From Brachynemurus nebulosus (Eukaryota > Arthropoda > Insecta > Neuroptera > Myrmeleontidae), in NCBI GenBank assembly GCA_035578155.1, contig JAPWDM010000008.1, forward strand, positions 19,164,842 to 19,228,841: 64,000 nucleotides of DNA, in the 5' to 3' direction. The translations under genes were made by a program, and so were the position numbers. Shown here one piece after another: positions 46,976-58,090 of the stretch; within the stretch, counting starts at the first letter, position 1, and every line of letters begins with the position of its first letter. Below the pieces are notes generated by a model. The model had not been told where the DNA came from. It saw nothing but the letters and a program-made list of their open reading frames with translations, and searched no databases.

Positions 46976-47699
46976 TGTTGCATAAAATTTAAACGAGGTA
47001 AATGTTCACATGTTAATACTTACCCCATGCATTTTGTTAATACTTGCCCCGAAGGTAAATTTTTTACAAATTTAAATTTTTAAAAAGAATACGTTGATAA
47101 TGCGGTAAAATTTAAACATGATACAATACCACATGGAATATGCTACCGTTTGAAATAAATTTAGTCTCTTTTAGGTATACAATCATGCTTCAAATCAAAA
47201 AACCGTCGACTTAAAAATGTTCTTTTACCTAATAAAATCTACGCCTTACTCACAACTTTCTTTTGCGGTAACCGGCCGAAGACTGATTGGTCACAACGTG
47301 TCCGTGGTCATCTACTGATGACAGCAACTGGACGTACTTAATTTTTTCGTCCGTAGTTTGGCGGAAAATGGCCTGTTAATACTTACCCTCGTTAATACTA
47401 GCCCCTGTCTCCCCTACTCTATGGATTCAAAGTAATGAAAATATTTTATTGCCTAATTAATAGGTACCACACATTTCTGGTCACATGAGCCAAACATAAG
47501 AATGCAAATAGTGTTTTTGCCAGGAAATACAGATCTTATATTGAATTTAGACCAAAATTTATTTACAAGGTCTTATATCAAAACGTTAAGCGGTTTTAGA
47601 AAAAAATTTATTGTCATTGTCATTTTATTGCAAAAAAATAATTTTCTGAATAGTAGAACAAATAACACAAATCGGCTTATTGCACTACCTATTTTGACG

Positions 47700-48400
47700 T
47701 AGATATGTCTAGATGAAAACCATCTTGGTCTGTATTTTTCCTTCTCGTCTAATAAGTAATATTTCATAGCAATTTGAACTATATTCTACGAACAGCTTTT
47801 TGGCAATCAGCCATCAAATTCCTTTTTCGTTGTAACAAAGACATTTTTATGTATAAATTATCATGTTTAGGTAAAAATTACGAAGGAATGACTTTCCGTG
47901 TAGTTTTAGCTACCTTCCCACTTTTATTTTTCATTACATAGGTAATAATAATTCATACAAATTTAAGGTAGGCCAGATGGGCAGTTTTTTGGCAATTAAC
48001 AGCCAAAAACTTTCTCCGTAGCAAGTGCATTTACCCTGTATTTATGATTAGGTGAAAATTCTTCAAAAACAATTATTTATTTCTGACTATTACATCATTT
48101 TATTGACCATCGAATAAGAAATAATATTGCACATGGAAATTTTAACCAGATTCTGACGATTTTTGATAATTAGCAACCAAATAGCTGATTTTTTATAAAC
48201 AAAAACGTTAACTTGTATTTATATTTATAATTACATTTAGGTGAAAATTTCCGGAAGTTGTCGTGTATTTTTGACTACTATGCTATTTAATAGTTCCCTG
48301 AAGAACTGGAAAGCATTTTTTAGTACTGAGCAGCTAAAAATTAATTTCGTAGTTATGAGGTCATTTCGGCAAGATTATTTCGAAAAAAAAATGTATATGT
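47700..48400. repeat. diverged tandem repeat, units of about 160-190 bp
   Basis: A block of the form GCAATTAACAGCCAAA..TTTCTCCGTAG..GTATTTATGATTAGGTGAAAATT recurs at about 47800, 47990, 48166 and 48324 with heavy divergence. No coding sequence. An old local satellite or a tandem-type repeat element is likely. Confidence 0.5.
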
Positions 48401-48807
48401 GAATTTGGCTTCAGTAGGAACTCTTTTATAATTTAATAAAAAACTAATAAGCTACAAAACTGAGACGAAATTCTGCGCTTTGTGTTTTTTGCTAATCAAT
48501 ATTCTAAATTTTACTTACATAGAAGAATAGTAATTTGTATAAAAATACACTGCCAAGGGTTGTGGCGTATAGTTTGCTCATACAAACCTAACTTCGGGAT
48601 GAGATTTCGTGTATTATAAATATACATTTATAGTGTTAATATAGTAAAATACAAAATGCACTAGCCAGGCGTTTTCGAAAAAATGCCTCTAATCTATATC
48701 TAATTTTTTTAGTATACTCATGTAGTATAGCTGTAGAACAGAAACTGAATGATTAAAATAATATATAATAAAATTTCAGAAGTAGGTACCTAGCGATTTA
48801 TAGACTT

Positions 48808-49265
48808 ACTAGCCGTATGCCCGATGGGATTTCCCATCGACAACATCTTTTTATCAGGTACTCAATTTCTGCTCACTTTTAATGTTTTTCAAAAGCCTAA
48901 ATCAATATCCACGTTTATAACTTCAAAAATGATGAACTTCCCATATGAACTTTCATTTTCTGTCTTAGGGAATAAATTTCCAGAAACAAACAGTCTGTCA
49001 ATCAGTGTTAAAGATTTATTAACTATTATATTATTTATTTTAATAGCCATATTAACATATTTTTATATACCAGTAACTTCAAAAATAACGAATTTACATA
49101 CAAATTTTCATCCCCTATTAAGCCCACTTAGGGGACGAATTTTCAAAAATCCTTTCCTAGTGCTCACCAACGTTACACAGGGAACCCCTATGCAAAATTT
49201 CATTCTTCTAAACTCAACGGTTTAGGCTGTGCGTTGTCTGTCAGTTAGTCAGTCAGTCAGTGTTA
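48808..49265 (+). mobile_element. retroposon 3' fragment with (TCAG)n tail, copy 2
   Basis: It starts TACTAGCCGTATGCCCGATG and ends AGGCTGTGCGTTGTCTG with a TCAGTTAGTCAGTCAGTCAG tail. It is the same order as 19812-20170 but longer in the middle. The 133-codon frame over it is incidental to the repeat. Confidence 0.65.
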
Positions 49266-49931
49266 GAAATTTGTTAAGTAGATTATTTACATACAAGAAA
49301 TATCAATTACTTATAACTTTGAAAAATAACAATATCAACAATGGAATTATCCTGTGTAGCATGTTTCAATATTCCTCATGTTTTAAAATGAATTTTGGGT
49401 AACCGTAAGCACTGAACGTTATTGTTAACTAATCATTCCGTTGAAAAATATGTTAATACGATTTGGAACAAACTGATAATTAATATAAATAAATGATTGT
49501 ACACCTAATAAATATTCCAAGGAATCCTTTCTTAAACACTATTTAATTTTTACGTTTCTCTTCTGTTTTTATGGACGATGCAAGTCATGCAACGTAGTAT
49601 TAGGAAATATTTTTGAAGATAAATAATCTGGATTACTTTTATAAAAATTTAATTTTTAAAAGAAATAACAATCAACGTTTATCAAGTTAAAGTAATCCAT
49701 ACGGTTTATCTATAAGATGGATATTATTAAAATAAAAACATGTGAAAATATAAGGCGAAAAACAATTTTTCTTAATGGAAATACGAATGAAAATTTAATA
49801 TAACAACTGTGCAATATGAAGGAAACAGGAAACTGATGCGTGCGTATTATTGAAAATCGCTATAATAAAATATAAATACAGCGAGAAAAAATTGAAAATG
49901 AACTTGTGTGTTACAATTACATACCAAGAAA
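49266..49931. other. AT-rich intergenic DNA
   Basis: No feature is supported before the candidate exon at 49932. Confidence 0.5.
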
Positions 49932-50117
49932 ATGGGAAATTGTAAACCATCCATAAGTGCAAGTGAGAGCGACAAGAAGTCTGATGTTCTGTTAAATTTG
50001 AAACTAATCAAACTTTCAACACCTTCACCACACAGATCTATATTTTCCCACTCTCGCCCAACGTCACCCATCCCCCCAGTCACCGGCTTTGTGCCTATAG
50101 GTACATACCTACGATGA
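49932..50117 (+). CDS. candidate first exon, MGNC N-myristoylation start
   Basis: A 61-codon frame starts MGNCKPSISASESDKKSD, where Gly2 and Cys4 fit an N-myristoylation and palmitoylation signal for membrane anchoring. It continues with a Leu/Lys block and a Ser/Pro-rich part. Two possible donors follow: ATAG|GTACAT inside the frame at about 50099 and a near-perfect CAA|GTAAGTATT at 50140, past the stop. Another GC-richer open frame (about 50147-50347, ending WFVVEEKTTIVRKR) lies just downstream but cannot be joined with confidence. No family is recognised. The whole 49.93-50.4 kb patch stands out from its AT-rich flanks. Confidence 0.35.
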   Translation: MGNCKPSISASESDKKSDVLLNLKLIKLSTPSPHRSIFSHSRPTSPIPPVTGFVPIGTYLR

Positions 50118-50399
50118 TGGCAAACAGAACCACGCCGCACAAGTAAGTATTATTTCGTTCGTATCTTTCAACGTTCCAATATAAATTTTCATTTGGTGTT
50201 TTTGTTATATTCCAACACGGCATGCTAATCGGAAAAGTAAAATTGATGGTGAATGTAATGGCACGGCGTGGTGGCGATAATGGCAGCTGGCGTGAGAGAA
50301 AATGGTTCGTCGTGGAGGAAAAGACCACGATTGTAAGGAAAAGATAAGCACACGAAGGTGGCTCGAAAGGTGAAGGGAAGTTTTCTAGTTAGTTTGAAG

Positions 50400-51387
50400 T
50401 TTGAGTATGTAGGAAATATACTCGTATATAGATTGGATTCAAAGGGAACAGAATGACTGCATTGATTCATTTAAGAGTAGCCTTTTTACCGGATGAATCA
50501 AAGTTTTCTAATAAAAGAATCTAAATTTTTTAGTAAATGAACCAAAACCAGTTTTTTTAATTTCTTTTAAGGTGGTTGGCGCGTTAAGGATTGAGAAACT
50601 TCTAAGTCCTAGGAAGTTCGCCAGCTATTGCCGTACAATTTGAAACTGGTTAATAGTCAAATTTTTATTTTCGAACTTTCTTTTCTATATTTTTTAAGAC
50701 CATTTTTTTCTTCTTTTCCCGTGGTTGATTCCCCCATTCACTGTGTAGTAAGGAAATAATGTAAAAATTTTTTTTACCTCACAAAGGTTAAAACTGGTTA
50801 AAATTTTGATATTTTGTGTATTATATAACTACTCAAAAATAACATATGTTCAAAAATTATTACTTAATCGTTGGAATATACTCTAATGCGTCAAATATGT
50901 TAATTATTTTTTATTCTATCTGTTAAATGTACACTAGTGTAAAATTAATTTTTAAAATTATTTAAAAGCTCCTTTTACCAATTCTTGAGATAATTTTTAG
51001 TAATACAAACAATTCTAATTTCTACTCAACTACGATGAAATAAATAATACTGGCCTCGATTGCCTCAAGTTTAAAGAGGTTGACTAACACTTATTTTTAA
51101 AATATCAAACATATAGAAGAAACATAACGATAACACGATTTCGAACAAGAATTGTAACAGTAAGATATGCACTGGTTTATTTATCTTTAGTGATAATTCG
51201 AAAGCTGATCAGAGGTAAAGTGTAAAATATATATAAAGAAAAAGAGTAAATTTTTGCTTAAATCTATAATAGCAGGTTAGTTATAGTTTCCACTATTTTC
51301 AAGTTTTTATACATTTGTATTCAAAATTTGGAAACCAGTGCCAAACCAGTTCGGAAGTCTCAGATACCATCAATGTTATTTTAGCCG
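50400..51387. other. AT-rich intergenic DNA
   Basis: No gene, RNA or bounded repeat is recognised. Confidence 0.5.
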
Positions 51388-51453
51388 ATGTTCAAGCAAT
51401 TTTGAAGTCTGCTCGACGTAAATGTTCAAGCATTTTTGAGGTCTGCCCGGCGT
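51388..51453. repeat. two tandem copies of a 33-bp unit
   Basis: ATGTTCAAGCAATTTTGAAG and following TCTGCTCGACG is repeated as ATGTTCAAGCATTTTTGAGG and TCTGCCCGGCG. Confidence 0.7.
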
Positions 51454-51561
51454 TTTTACTGTAGTTTTTTTTAACTTTTTGTTGATCTTCAATAATTTTA
51501 TTTTCATTTTTATATATACAAATATGTATTGTTAATTTTTTTTAAATTTTATTGATAAGGC

Positions 51562-51604
51562 CTGATGAGGGAGACTTTTTAAACCCCGAAACGTAAGTCG
51601 CGTT
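51562..51604 (+). ncRNA. hammerhead-ribozyme-like core
   Basis: CTGATGA (51562-51568), then GGG and CCC able to pair as stem II across an AGACTTTTTAAAC loop, then GAAA (51588-51591), then ACG..CGT as a three-pair stem III, then T at the cleavage position. These are the conserved hammerhead elements in order. The flanks do not pair to give a good stem I, so activity is doubtful. Such motifs are known in Penelope-like and other insect retroelements. It may also be a chance match or dead relic. Confidence 0.35.
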
Positions 51605-52376
51605 AAATATAAATCATTTTCAAATTACAACTGGTGATTATTTTCCAAGATATTCTTTTCCCAAAAGCCCTGTATAAGTTGTTGACTATTGTAAGATTAA
51701 GATAGCTTTTTAAGACTAACTAGCCAAAACAGAATCATTCTGTACAAAGAGATATAAAACAAATCAGAATGATTATGTATAAAATCTGAATATTGTCTAA
51801 TTATAGAAAACGGAAGATATGCTAACTACTATTTTGATAACACTTTTCAATAAAGTGTACACAAGGAAGGCGTTGTTTTTGTTATAACGTTCGATCAGTT
51901 TTCATTACCTTTCAATAATATTCTGAATATATAATTATAATAATGTATGGCAGTAAATTTTTCTAATTGGAATTCATTTTGAAAATTTATTATTAAAGTT
52001 CTATGAGAAACAAAAACATAAAAACCAAAAAAGGCATAAAAGTGTCAAATAAAATATATTTCGTTTGTTTTTTGTAATATCAAAGTACAAGAAACAACTA
52101 AAGCAATAAAATCATAAAACTAAATCAGCTTTCTAAAGGACTGAGTATTCTTTTTATGAAGAAAACAAAAATGTAACAAATTTCGGTATTATATTTCGAT
52201 ATATAATATCTACACAAAATGTCATACCTACGCGATGTGACACTTTTACATTCACAATCCAAAGGAAAAAAATTATTGTAAATTGATACACGTTTTGAAA
52301 AAACTTCCAAATAGGTATCTAACATTAATAATAAGGAAGTAAATTAAAAAACACAAAGTGATTGAAAAAATTATCC

Positions 52377-52448
52377 GGATCGGCCGGGAATCGAACCCAG
52401 GATCTCCCGGTAACTAGCCAGGTGTCTTAGCCATTGGACCAACCATGC
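52377..52448 (-). tRNA. tRNA-Thr(AGT)-like sequence, repeat-associated
   Basis: A 72-nt sequence has a T arm CTGGG-TTCGATT-CCCGG that pairs fully with one G-U, an anticodon stem CCTGG/CCGGG (imperfect), loop CTAGTTA (anticodon AGT, U33 present) and a D-arm-like GTCC..AGAC. The acceptor GCATGGT/CCGATCC pairs poorly. Together with its place in a repeat family, this points to a tRNA-derived relic and not a working gene. Confidence 0.5.
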
Positions 52449-52785
52449 TGTGTTCGACAGCCACCCGAGCCAGACAATCATTCAGCCACCAATGTGTATT
52501 GGTACTCTCTCTAATGCGAAAAACAGTTACAATATTTCAATTTCAAATATTATCGAGTGCTTGTGAAACATTACTACGTATGACAAACTTTTGTTTGCAT
52601 TTCAACACACGCAGTATTCATATGTTCACTTATCGTTCAGCTAAACTGAAACTTTAAGCACTCGATTTCTTTGGTTAGTATGACCAAAAACCACATGTAA
52701 ATTAAAAATCACAAACTGAACATATGAATACTGCCTGTGTTTAAATGCAAACAAAAGGTTGTCATACGTAGTAATATTTCACAAG
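52377..52785. mobile_element. foldback repeat with tRNA-Thr-like head
   Basis: It belongs to the same family as 22261-22701. A tRNA-like sequence lies at 52377-52448. A shared body follows (CAGACAATCA, AATTTCAAATATTATCGAG). Then arms 52560-52629 and 52717-52785 are inverted copies (TTACTACGTATGAC, CAGTATTCATATGTTCA) with few differences. No protein is encoded. Confidence 0.7.
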
Positions 52786-53524
52786 AAAAAAGTCTATTAA
52801 CTGCTCCATCCATTTCAAATTAATTTTTATGTTTACTATGTATATTTTACCCGAAACGCGTTGTCATATTTCTAATATTGAGATAGTGAAAACGCTTGAT
52901 ATTGAAATGGCCAAATTAATATACACTTGACAAGTTGCTGTATTAGCGTAAGCTATAGATACCTTATAAAAATTGCATCATTCGTAATAGACAGACGCCA
53001 AGTACTTTTAAATAAAAAAATTCCAGGCAAAGCTTTCTTGTCAAGTTTTCCTCCTCCAGCAAGCACTGTACGTTTTAAAAGGAATGAAGGGGTGAAAAGT
53101 TAATTTCTGCTCAATTTTTTGGACTCTCTTCAAATTTAACACGAAAGAAGATTTAGTACAAATTTAAAGTTAATAAAATTATCATTATATGAGGTGGTAA
53201 GCGTGTACTATTTGGTAATAGTAAGTCAGTGACACATTCAACATTTTGAAGTTAACCCATTTGAATTATTGTTGAGCCTTACTATGACAGTGAAACAATA
53301 ATGAATATAAATAAGTTTTAAATTCTACCTTGTTTAACCGTTATATTTACAACCAATTACTCTTTTTTTCTTCGTTTACATATGCATTTTATATATAACT
53401 GTAATCCTTTTGTTCTATTCAATGTTTAGAGCTAAATAAAATTTGTTTCGAAACAGTTTTGGCTGTAATTATTGTTTACAATTTTAAAAATCACCTTTTA
53501 GGAACTTTTTTAACATAAGGTTGT
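52786..53524. other. AT-rich intergenic DNA
   Basis: No feature is supported. The LINE copy on the minus strand ends abruptly at about 53525. Confidence 0.5.
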
Positions 53525-53910
53525 GAGCATTAAAATCTCCTAGTAACAAGTATGGTCGTGGTAACTGCAATCTAAGCTCGGTCAATTCTTCGACATTCCA
53601 GTCGAAGTCTGGTAGGTAGACTGAGCATACTGTGAATTGGGGCGGTTTCATAAAACGAACTGCGATAGTTTGTAGGGGGGTGTTTAAAGGGTAGTCCCGG
53701 AAAGGGACGCCATCTTTGATGATGACAGCAACACCCTCCCTCGCCTTGATGTCTGGCTGTATGTCGTGCCGGCGGACTTGATGATATTTGATGTTTAATT
53801 GTTCCGCCGGCTTATGTGATATGTATAAATATGTTTCTTGTAGCCAGAAGCATCTGCAATTCACAGTAATGGTGTTTAATACCACTACAGTTCCATTGTA
53901 CGATAACCAT
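53525..53910 (-). pseudogene. LINE ORF2 fragment, endonuclease part
   Basis: It begins MVIVQWNCSGIKHHYCELQM at 53910. A deletion of about 30 nt and frame change follow, then LQETYLYISHKPAEQ, EGVAVIIKDGVPF, FTVCSVYLPDFDW and LLGDFNAHN. These are the AP-endonuclease motifs, better preserved than in copy 1. The sequence then runs into unrelated DNA. Confidence 0.8.
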
Positions 53911-53974
53911 TCTTGAAACTAATCGGGTTGCTCCCTAGGAAGTGTAGCTATTTCCTAGGTTTCCCCAGCCTTTT

Positions 53975-55554
53975 TTTTAATAATTCGTACCTCGGCGTTT
54001 CAATTGTCGGACTCTGTGGCCGGAGTATGTGGCCGGACTCTGTGGCCGGACTCGCTCATTCGTGTTATTTCAAAGCGACTCGGGAGGGGGCGACTCGGCG
54101 TTTTGGTGTGCCTGGTCGTGACGACTTCGCTGAAGTTGTTTGTGGAGTCGCCAAAGGTTTTGGAGGCGAAAGAAATTCCGTCTCCGATTTTGAGGTGACA
54201 GGTCCCTTTTTGGGGGACCTTGGTTTGGGCACCTCTTTTTCCTTCTCAATTCTACGTCGTCTTCCTGGCGTTGTCTTCTTAGGTGAGGACCTTTTCCCGG
54301 GGGAAGACACCACAGTTCTTACAATCGCTCCGTGAGGTGTGGGCGTTATTACCCTCTTTGCCTTAGGGGCCTTAGCTGGCGCGATAGCGGCTCGTGTGGG
54401 TACTGGTACTGTTACACCCACTGAGCGCATAAGACTCTCTTGTAATCGCTGCATTGTTATTTGCATTTGTCGCATTGATTCTTTCATCTCCTTTATTTCA
54501 TTATTTCTTTCAGCCGCTGCAGGCGTGGGAACTGCAACAGCGTGTTCGTATCCTTCAAGAGCTGAGCGAAGGGACGTATTGCCTGGAAGTTTGCGTCTTA
54601 CCTCTGGGTAGGTTAATCTCTCCAGGGCTCTCAGTTCTTGAACAGCAGATTGCTGGTTGAAAATGGGGCAATTCCTCGACTTAGCCGAGTGATTGCCCCC
54701 GCTGTTTATACACTTGACAGGCTCGTCGCATGGTCGTCCTTCGTGCAACGGCCTTCCACATCTGCAAATCTGTTGCTCGACGCTACATTTTTGTGATACA
54801 TGTCCGTACTTTTGACAGTTAAAACACCTCATGGGTGCCGATATGTACGGACGTACGTTAATTTTAGTAAAGAGACCTACAGCCACCTCTCTTGGCAAGG
54901 TGGTTTTGTTAAAAGTTAGTAGTATAAGGGGGAATTTGGATATTGCTTCCCCTTAGTATATATACTACAGTCTCCTTGCCTCAATGACCCCCTGTGAAGA
55001 CATCTCCGACACTATCTCATCAGGAGTGCAGTACGCTAATGATGGATGCATGATGACACCCCGAGAGTAATTTAATACTCCATGGGGCGCCATCTCTATT
55101 GCGTAGTGCCCTAAACACTTAAAATTTTGGATCCTCTCTGATTGTGCCACCGAGAATGCCTCCACGAGCAACCCTTTGCCCGATAGTTTTGTATCTCGAA
55201 CCTGCCCAATATGATCCTTGACTAGCTTGGCCAAAAGGAAGGGGCTTACCTTGCTGAACTCTCCTTCCGTTGGCTTTAGTATTAAAAACTTCACGAAATA
55301 CGCTGACGATCTTGGGGTTTCCAAATTCAATGGTCGCCCACGATTGTTTTTTTATTTTTTCTAGGAGGAAGACTAACCCCCGTTTGTTTTGTAGCCTTGC
55401 CACCGGTTGGCGGTGTGGCTATATTCGAAGATGTAGCAGGGTTACTGGAAGTATCCTCGCCACTATTGCTCCTACCCGATGATGCAGGAGCTGGGTTCGC
55501 GTCCGATTTGGAGGGCCCGCACTCGCCCGAAGAAGTATTAGGTTGTATTTCCAT
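53975..55554 (-). pseudogene. LINE ORF1 (gag-like, zinc knuckles), broken
   Basis: It starts MEIQPNTSSGECGPSKSDAN at 55554 and shifts frame near 55330 into TPRSSAYFVKFLILKPTEGE. It hits stops near 54965 and resumes in another frame as LPREVAVGLFTKINVRPYIS. The first zinc knuckle CFNCQKYGHVSQKC (CX2CX4HX4C) is intact; the second has a Cys changed to Ser (CINSGGNHSAKSRNC). A coiled-coil-like KEMKESMRQMQITMQ and a basic Pro-rich tail follow. Near the end a 13-bp unit (GACTCTGTGGCCG) is present in three tandem copies (54010-54048) not found in copy 1. Confidence 0.8.
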
Positions 55555-56150
55555 GCGATTAAAGACAAGAAAAACCTATTCCGCTCCCCACCCTCCACGT
55601 CCACGGAGCCTCATAAGGGACGTGCGACTTCCACGCCAGGTATACGGAAATGAGGGGCCCTAGGGATAAGCTCGACCCCAGGGCGACAAGCCCTGACACG
55701 CACGACCCCAGGGCGCTCGAATTTACTGCGCCCGGTGCATAACCGCAACCACGGTTTATGCTTCAAGCCAGGGTCAGTGAAGTGTTGTTCCGCCGTACCC
55801 GCAAGTAAGGGATTCCCTCAGTCATCACGATCTCCTTTTCCAAGCGACTCTGCTAAGCCACACACGAGCTAGTGTGGGTCCCGAAGATGACTTGAAGTTG
55901 GGACAACAAAGAAGAACGAAAACAAAACAAAACCAAACACAAAAAAGCAGCAAAAGATAAAAGAAAACCCGAAACAAAAAGAAATAAAAATAACGAAACC
56001 AAAAAAAAATAAAAACGAAAAGAATTAAAAATGAAGGTTGTAAAAATGAACTCCAGAGCTTCTTTAGCCAGCTCGCCGAAGCTAACAGTTGCCCACCGGG
56101 CATATAGTCTAAGACTGGACGTAAGGTTGGATTTATGCCCAGCTATATTG
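55555..56150 (-). promoter_or_regulatory. LINE 5' UTR, presumed internal promoter region
   Basis: About 600 nt sit before ORF1, GC-rich near the ORF (for example GCACCGGGCGCAG). Between 55905 and 56040 there is a pyrimidine-rich tract on the sense strand with almost no A (purine-rich on the plus strand). Jockey-type LINEs carry their promoter in the 5' UTR; that role here is inferred. Confidence 0.5.
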
Positions 56151-57930
56151 CTACGATATTTATTAATAAATGGTTTCAAATTATAAAAAAAATCACATAA
56201 AAATTAAGAAATGTCGATATAACCGCCACTTCTCTATTATATATAACGTCCTGTATATTATAGAAGTTAAAATATTAAAAAAAAATTATTTCAAAATAGC
56301 ATACAGCCAACTGAACTTCCCGTGGTAAAAGAGATACAAATTGAACTTTTAAATGAATTAGTTTTAGCTGTTTAACAATTTTAGCTGTTTTAGCACACAT
56401 TTTTTAATGACTGGGAAATATTTAAAAAATTTAAGTGATTTGTATACTTTTTTAAATGTTTCTTTTGTTTCAGTATATTTATATAGGGATTAATAAACTA
56501 CGAGTCTTTACACAGAATTGTGTGTCAAGTACAAAATTTCGCATACCCTGTGTAGAAGATAGCTTACCTAGATAGTACATTGTACAGTAAGAAATAAGCA
56601 ATTTCATAGTAACTGTAGATAAAAATATTTTTATAATATTTTTTGATAGCCCACTTACGAATGATCGTGTATGTAGGTTGTAGGCATGTATATACTACCT
56701 ACCTACAAAAAATTAGAAGATTCTAAAATCCTAAAATAGAATTGCATACCTGACATTAAATCTGTTCTACACTTCGTTTTCTTCTCCACATTTTATCTCT
56801 CTCAGATATACGTATGTAGGTATAGTTAACTAACGGCAATCCGGTTAGTTCATTCTACATGCATTACGATTGACTCTACCACGATACCATACTGTCAGAT
56901 TCGTTGGTTGACTGTAGCGAGTAAACGTGTAACTCCACAGTGAGCGAATGACTAGTTGGTTGGCGGTTGTAAATGAGATGAGATTCGAAACCACCAGCGA
57001 ATGATGGGTGAATCCCACCAAAGAAGGTACCCATCCGCATCGCATCACTGCGAAATGAATAGGATGTTTTGCAATACCCACACCTTTATGTAGTCGAATG
57101 GAGAATATACGTAAATGGAACTTATGTAACCAGTTACAATGTGTTACGGAATATTTGAGATATTGGAATTTGAAATATTTACAATGTAATGTAAGGATCT
57201 GAAAGAATGAAATATTCGGCGAAGATATAGGCTAGTGAAATTTTGACATTCGGTAGGAAACTTGAGACTAAAAAATTATTTAGCTGGATCGGTAACTATA
57301 TTTAAATAGCAATACCTATTAATTTTACGTCAACTTATGGCCGTTTTAAAAGGAGTCAAAAGAGTTAAGATAAATTTTGATTATAATCTGTTCCTCTGAC
57401 TTTGCATACCAAAATGACTAAAGCGCGGACGCTGCATTTCGAACGCCGTAGTCTGCATTTTTTGTGATATTTTGAAAGTTTCTAACGTAAATTATACCAT
57501 TGTTTCAAAAGTTCAGTGAAGTATAGTCGATTTAAATTAATGTTCTTCTAATCAGAAATAAATTTCGCTTAATCCTTCTTTGTTCACTTTTCGGTATGTT
57601 AACTGTCGTAATATGCTTTTAATGTAAACAAAATGTTATATAGAAAAAAGTTTTTATTGACAGAAGAAATTCCTTAAACGAAACAAACGGTTACTCTTGT
57701 TTTAAAAGGTTACAAATGTAATGAAAACTCGTATATTAATATACGAATTTTATTTCGTTTTCGCAAATATATTTTGTAGCAAAATCGCTGCCATCGCAAT
57801 CAAGTCACTATAATTCAGATCTACAGTTAATACCTATGAATTTAATAGAAAAAGTTACTGAAGAACAATTGCATAGTTTGCAAGAGTTGGATTGTAGTTG
57901 ATAAAACTACATGGATAGACATAATCTAAA
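56151..57930. other. intergenic DNA
   Basis: A GC-richer patch at about 56820-57090 contains a 78-codon minus-strand frame with no recognisable domain or splice support. The rest is AT-rich without features. Confidence 0.4.
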
Positions 57931-58090
57931 AATATCCCTGTCGCAGCATCTAAATAAGATAGCGAATTTGAAAAGATTAGACACTGACGAGTCTCATATA
58001 ACAACCTTTATCCATCTAAAATAGTTTAGCTCTCTAACAGTGAAAACATTTTCAAAATTTGTGATGACGATTTTTTTAAAAGTTTTAATT
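57931..58090 (-). mobile_element. Helentron-like repeat, 120-bp tandem type (3' part)
   Basis: AATATCCCTGTCGCAGCATC opens a diverged 3' terminus on the minus strand, followed by GATAGCGAATTTG and one 120-bp unit (TCTAAAATAGTTTAGC, AACAGTGAAAACATTTTC). Confidence 0.6.

Larger units (their letters stand above)
45224..47417. mobile_element. 2.2-kb non-autonomous DNA element with nested insertions
   Basis: TAGGGGAGACAGGGGC occurs at 45226 and as its exact inverted copy at about 47401-47416. Just inside each end lie several TTAATACTTACCCC/GGGGTAAGTATTAAC words (45418, 45455, 47012, 47033, 47375), which look like transposase-binding subterminal repeats. There is no transposase. Two Helentron-like elements and an AACTTCCC-family fragment lie within. 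Target duplication not resolved. Confidence 0.65.
53525..56150 (-). mobile_element. degraded jockey-like LINE, copy 2 (5' half only)
   Basis: It retains a GC-rich 5' UTR (about 55555-56150), ORF1 and the start of ORF2. It stops inside the endonuclease domain right after GGAGATTTTAATGC, where homology to copy 1 ends. Losing the 3' half is unusual, since LINE copies are normally 5'-truncated. The exact 5' boundary is uncertain (AGTCTTAGACTATATGCCCG near 56110 is the last GC-rich part). Confidence 0.85.

Noticed and set aside
53913..54335. 140-codon plus-strand frame
   Set aside because: It is antisense to the ORF1 tail of LINE copy 2; there is no independent support.
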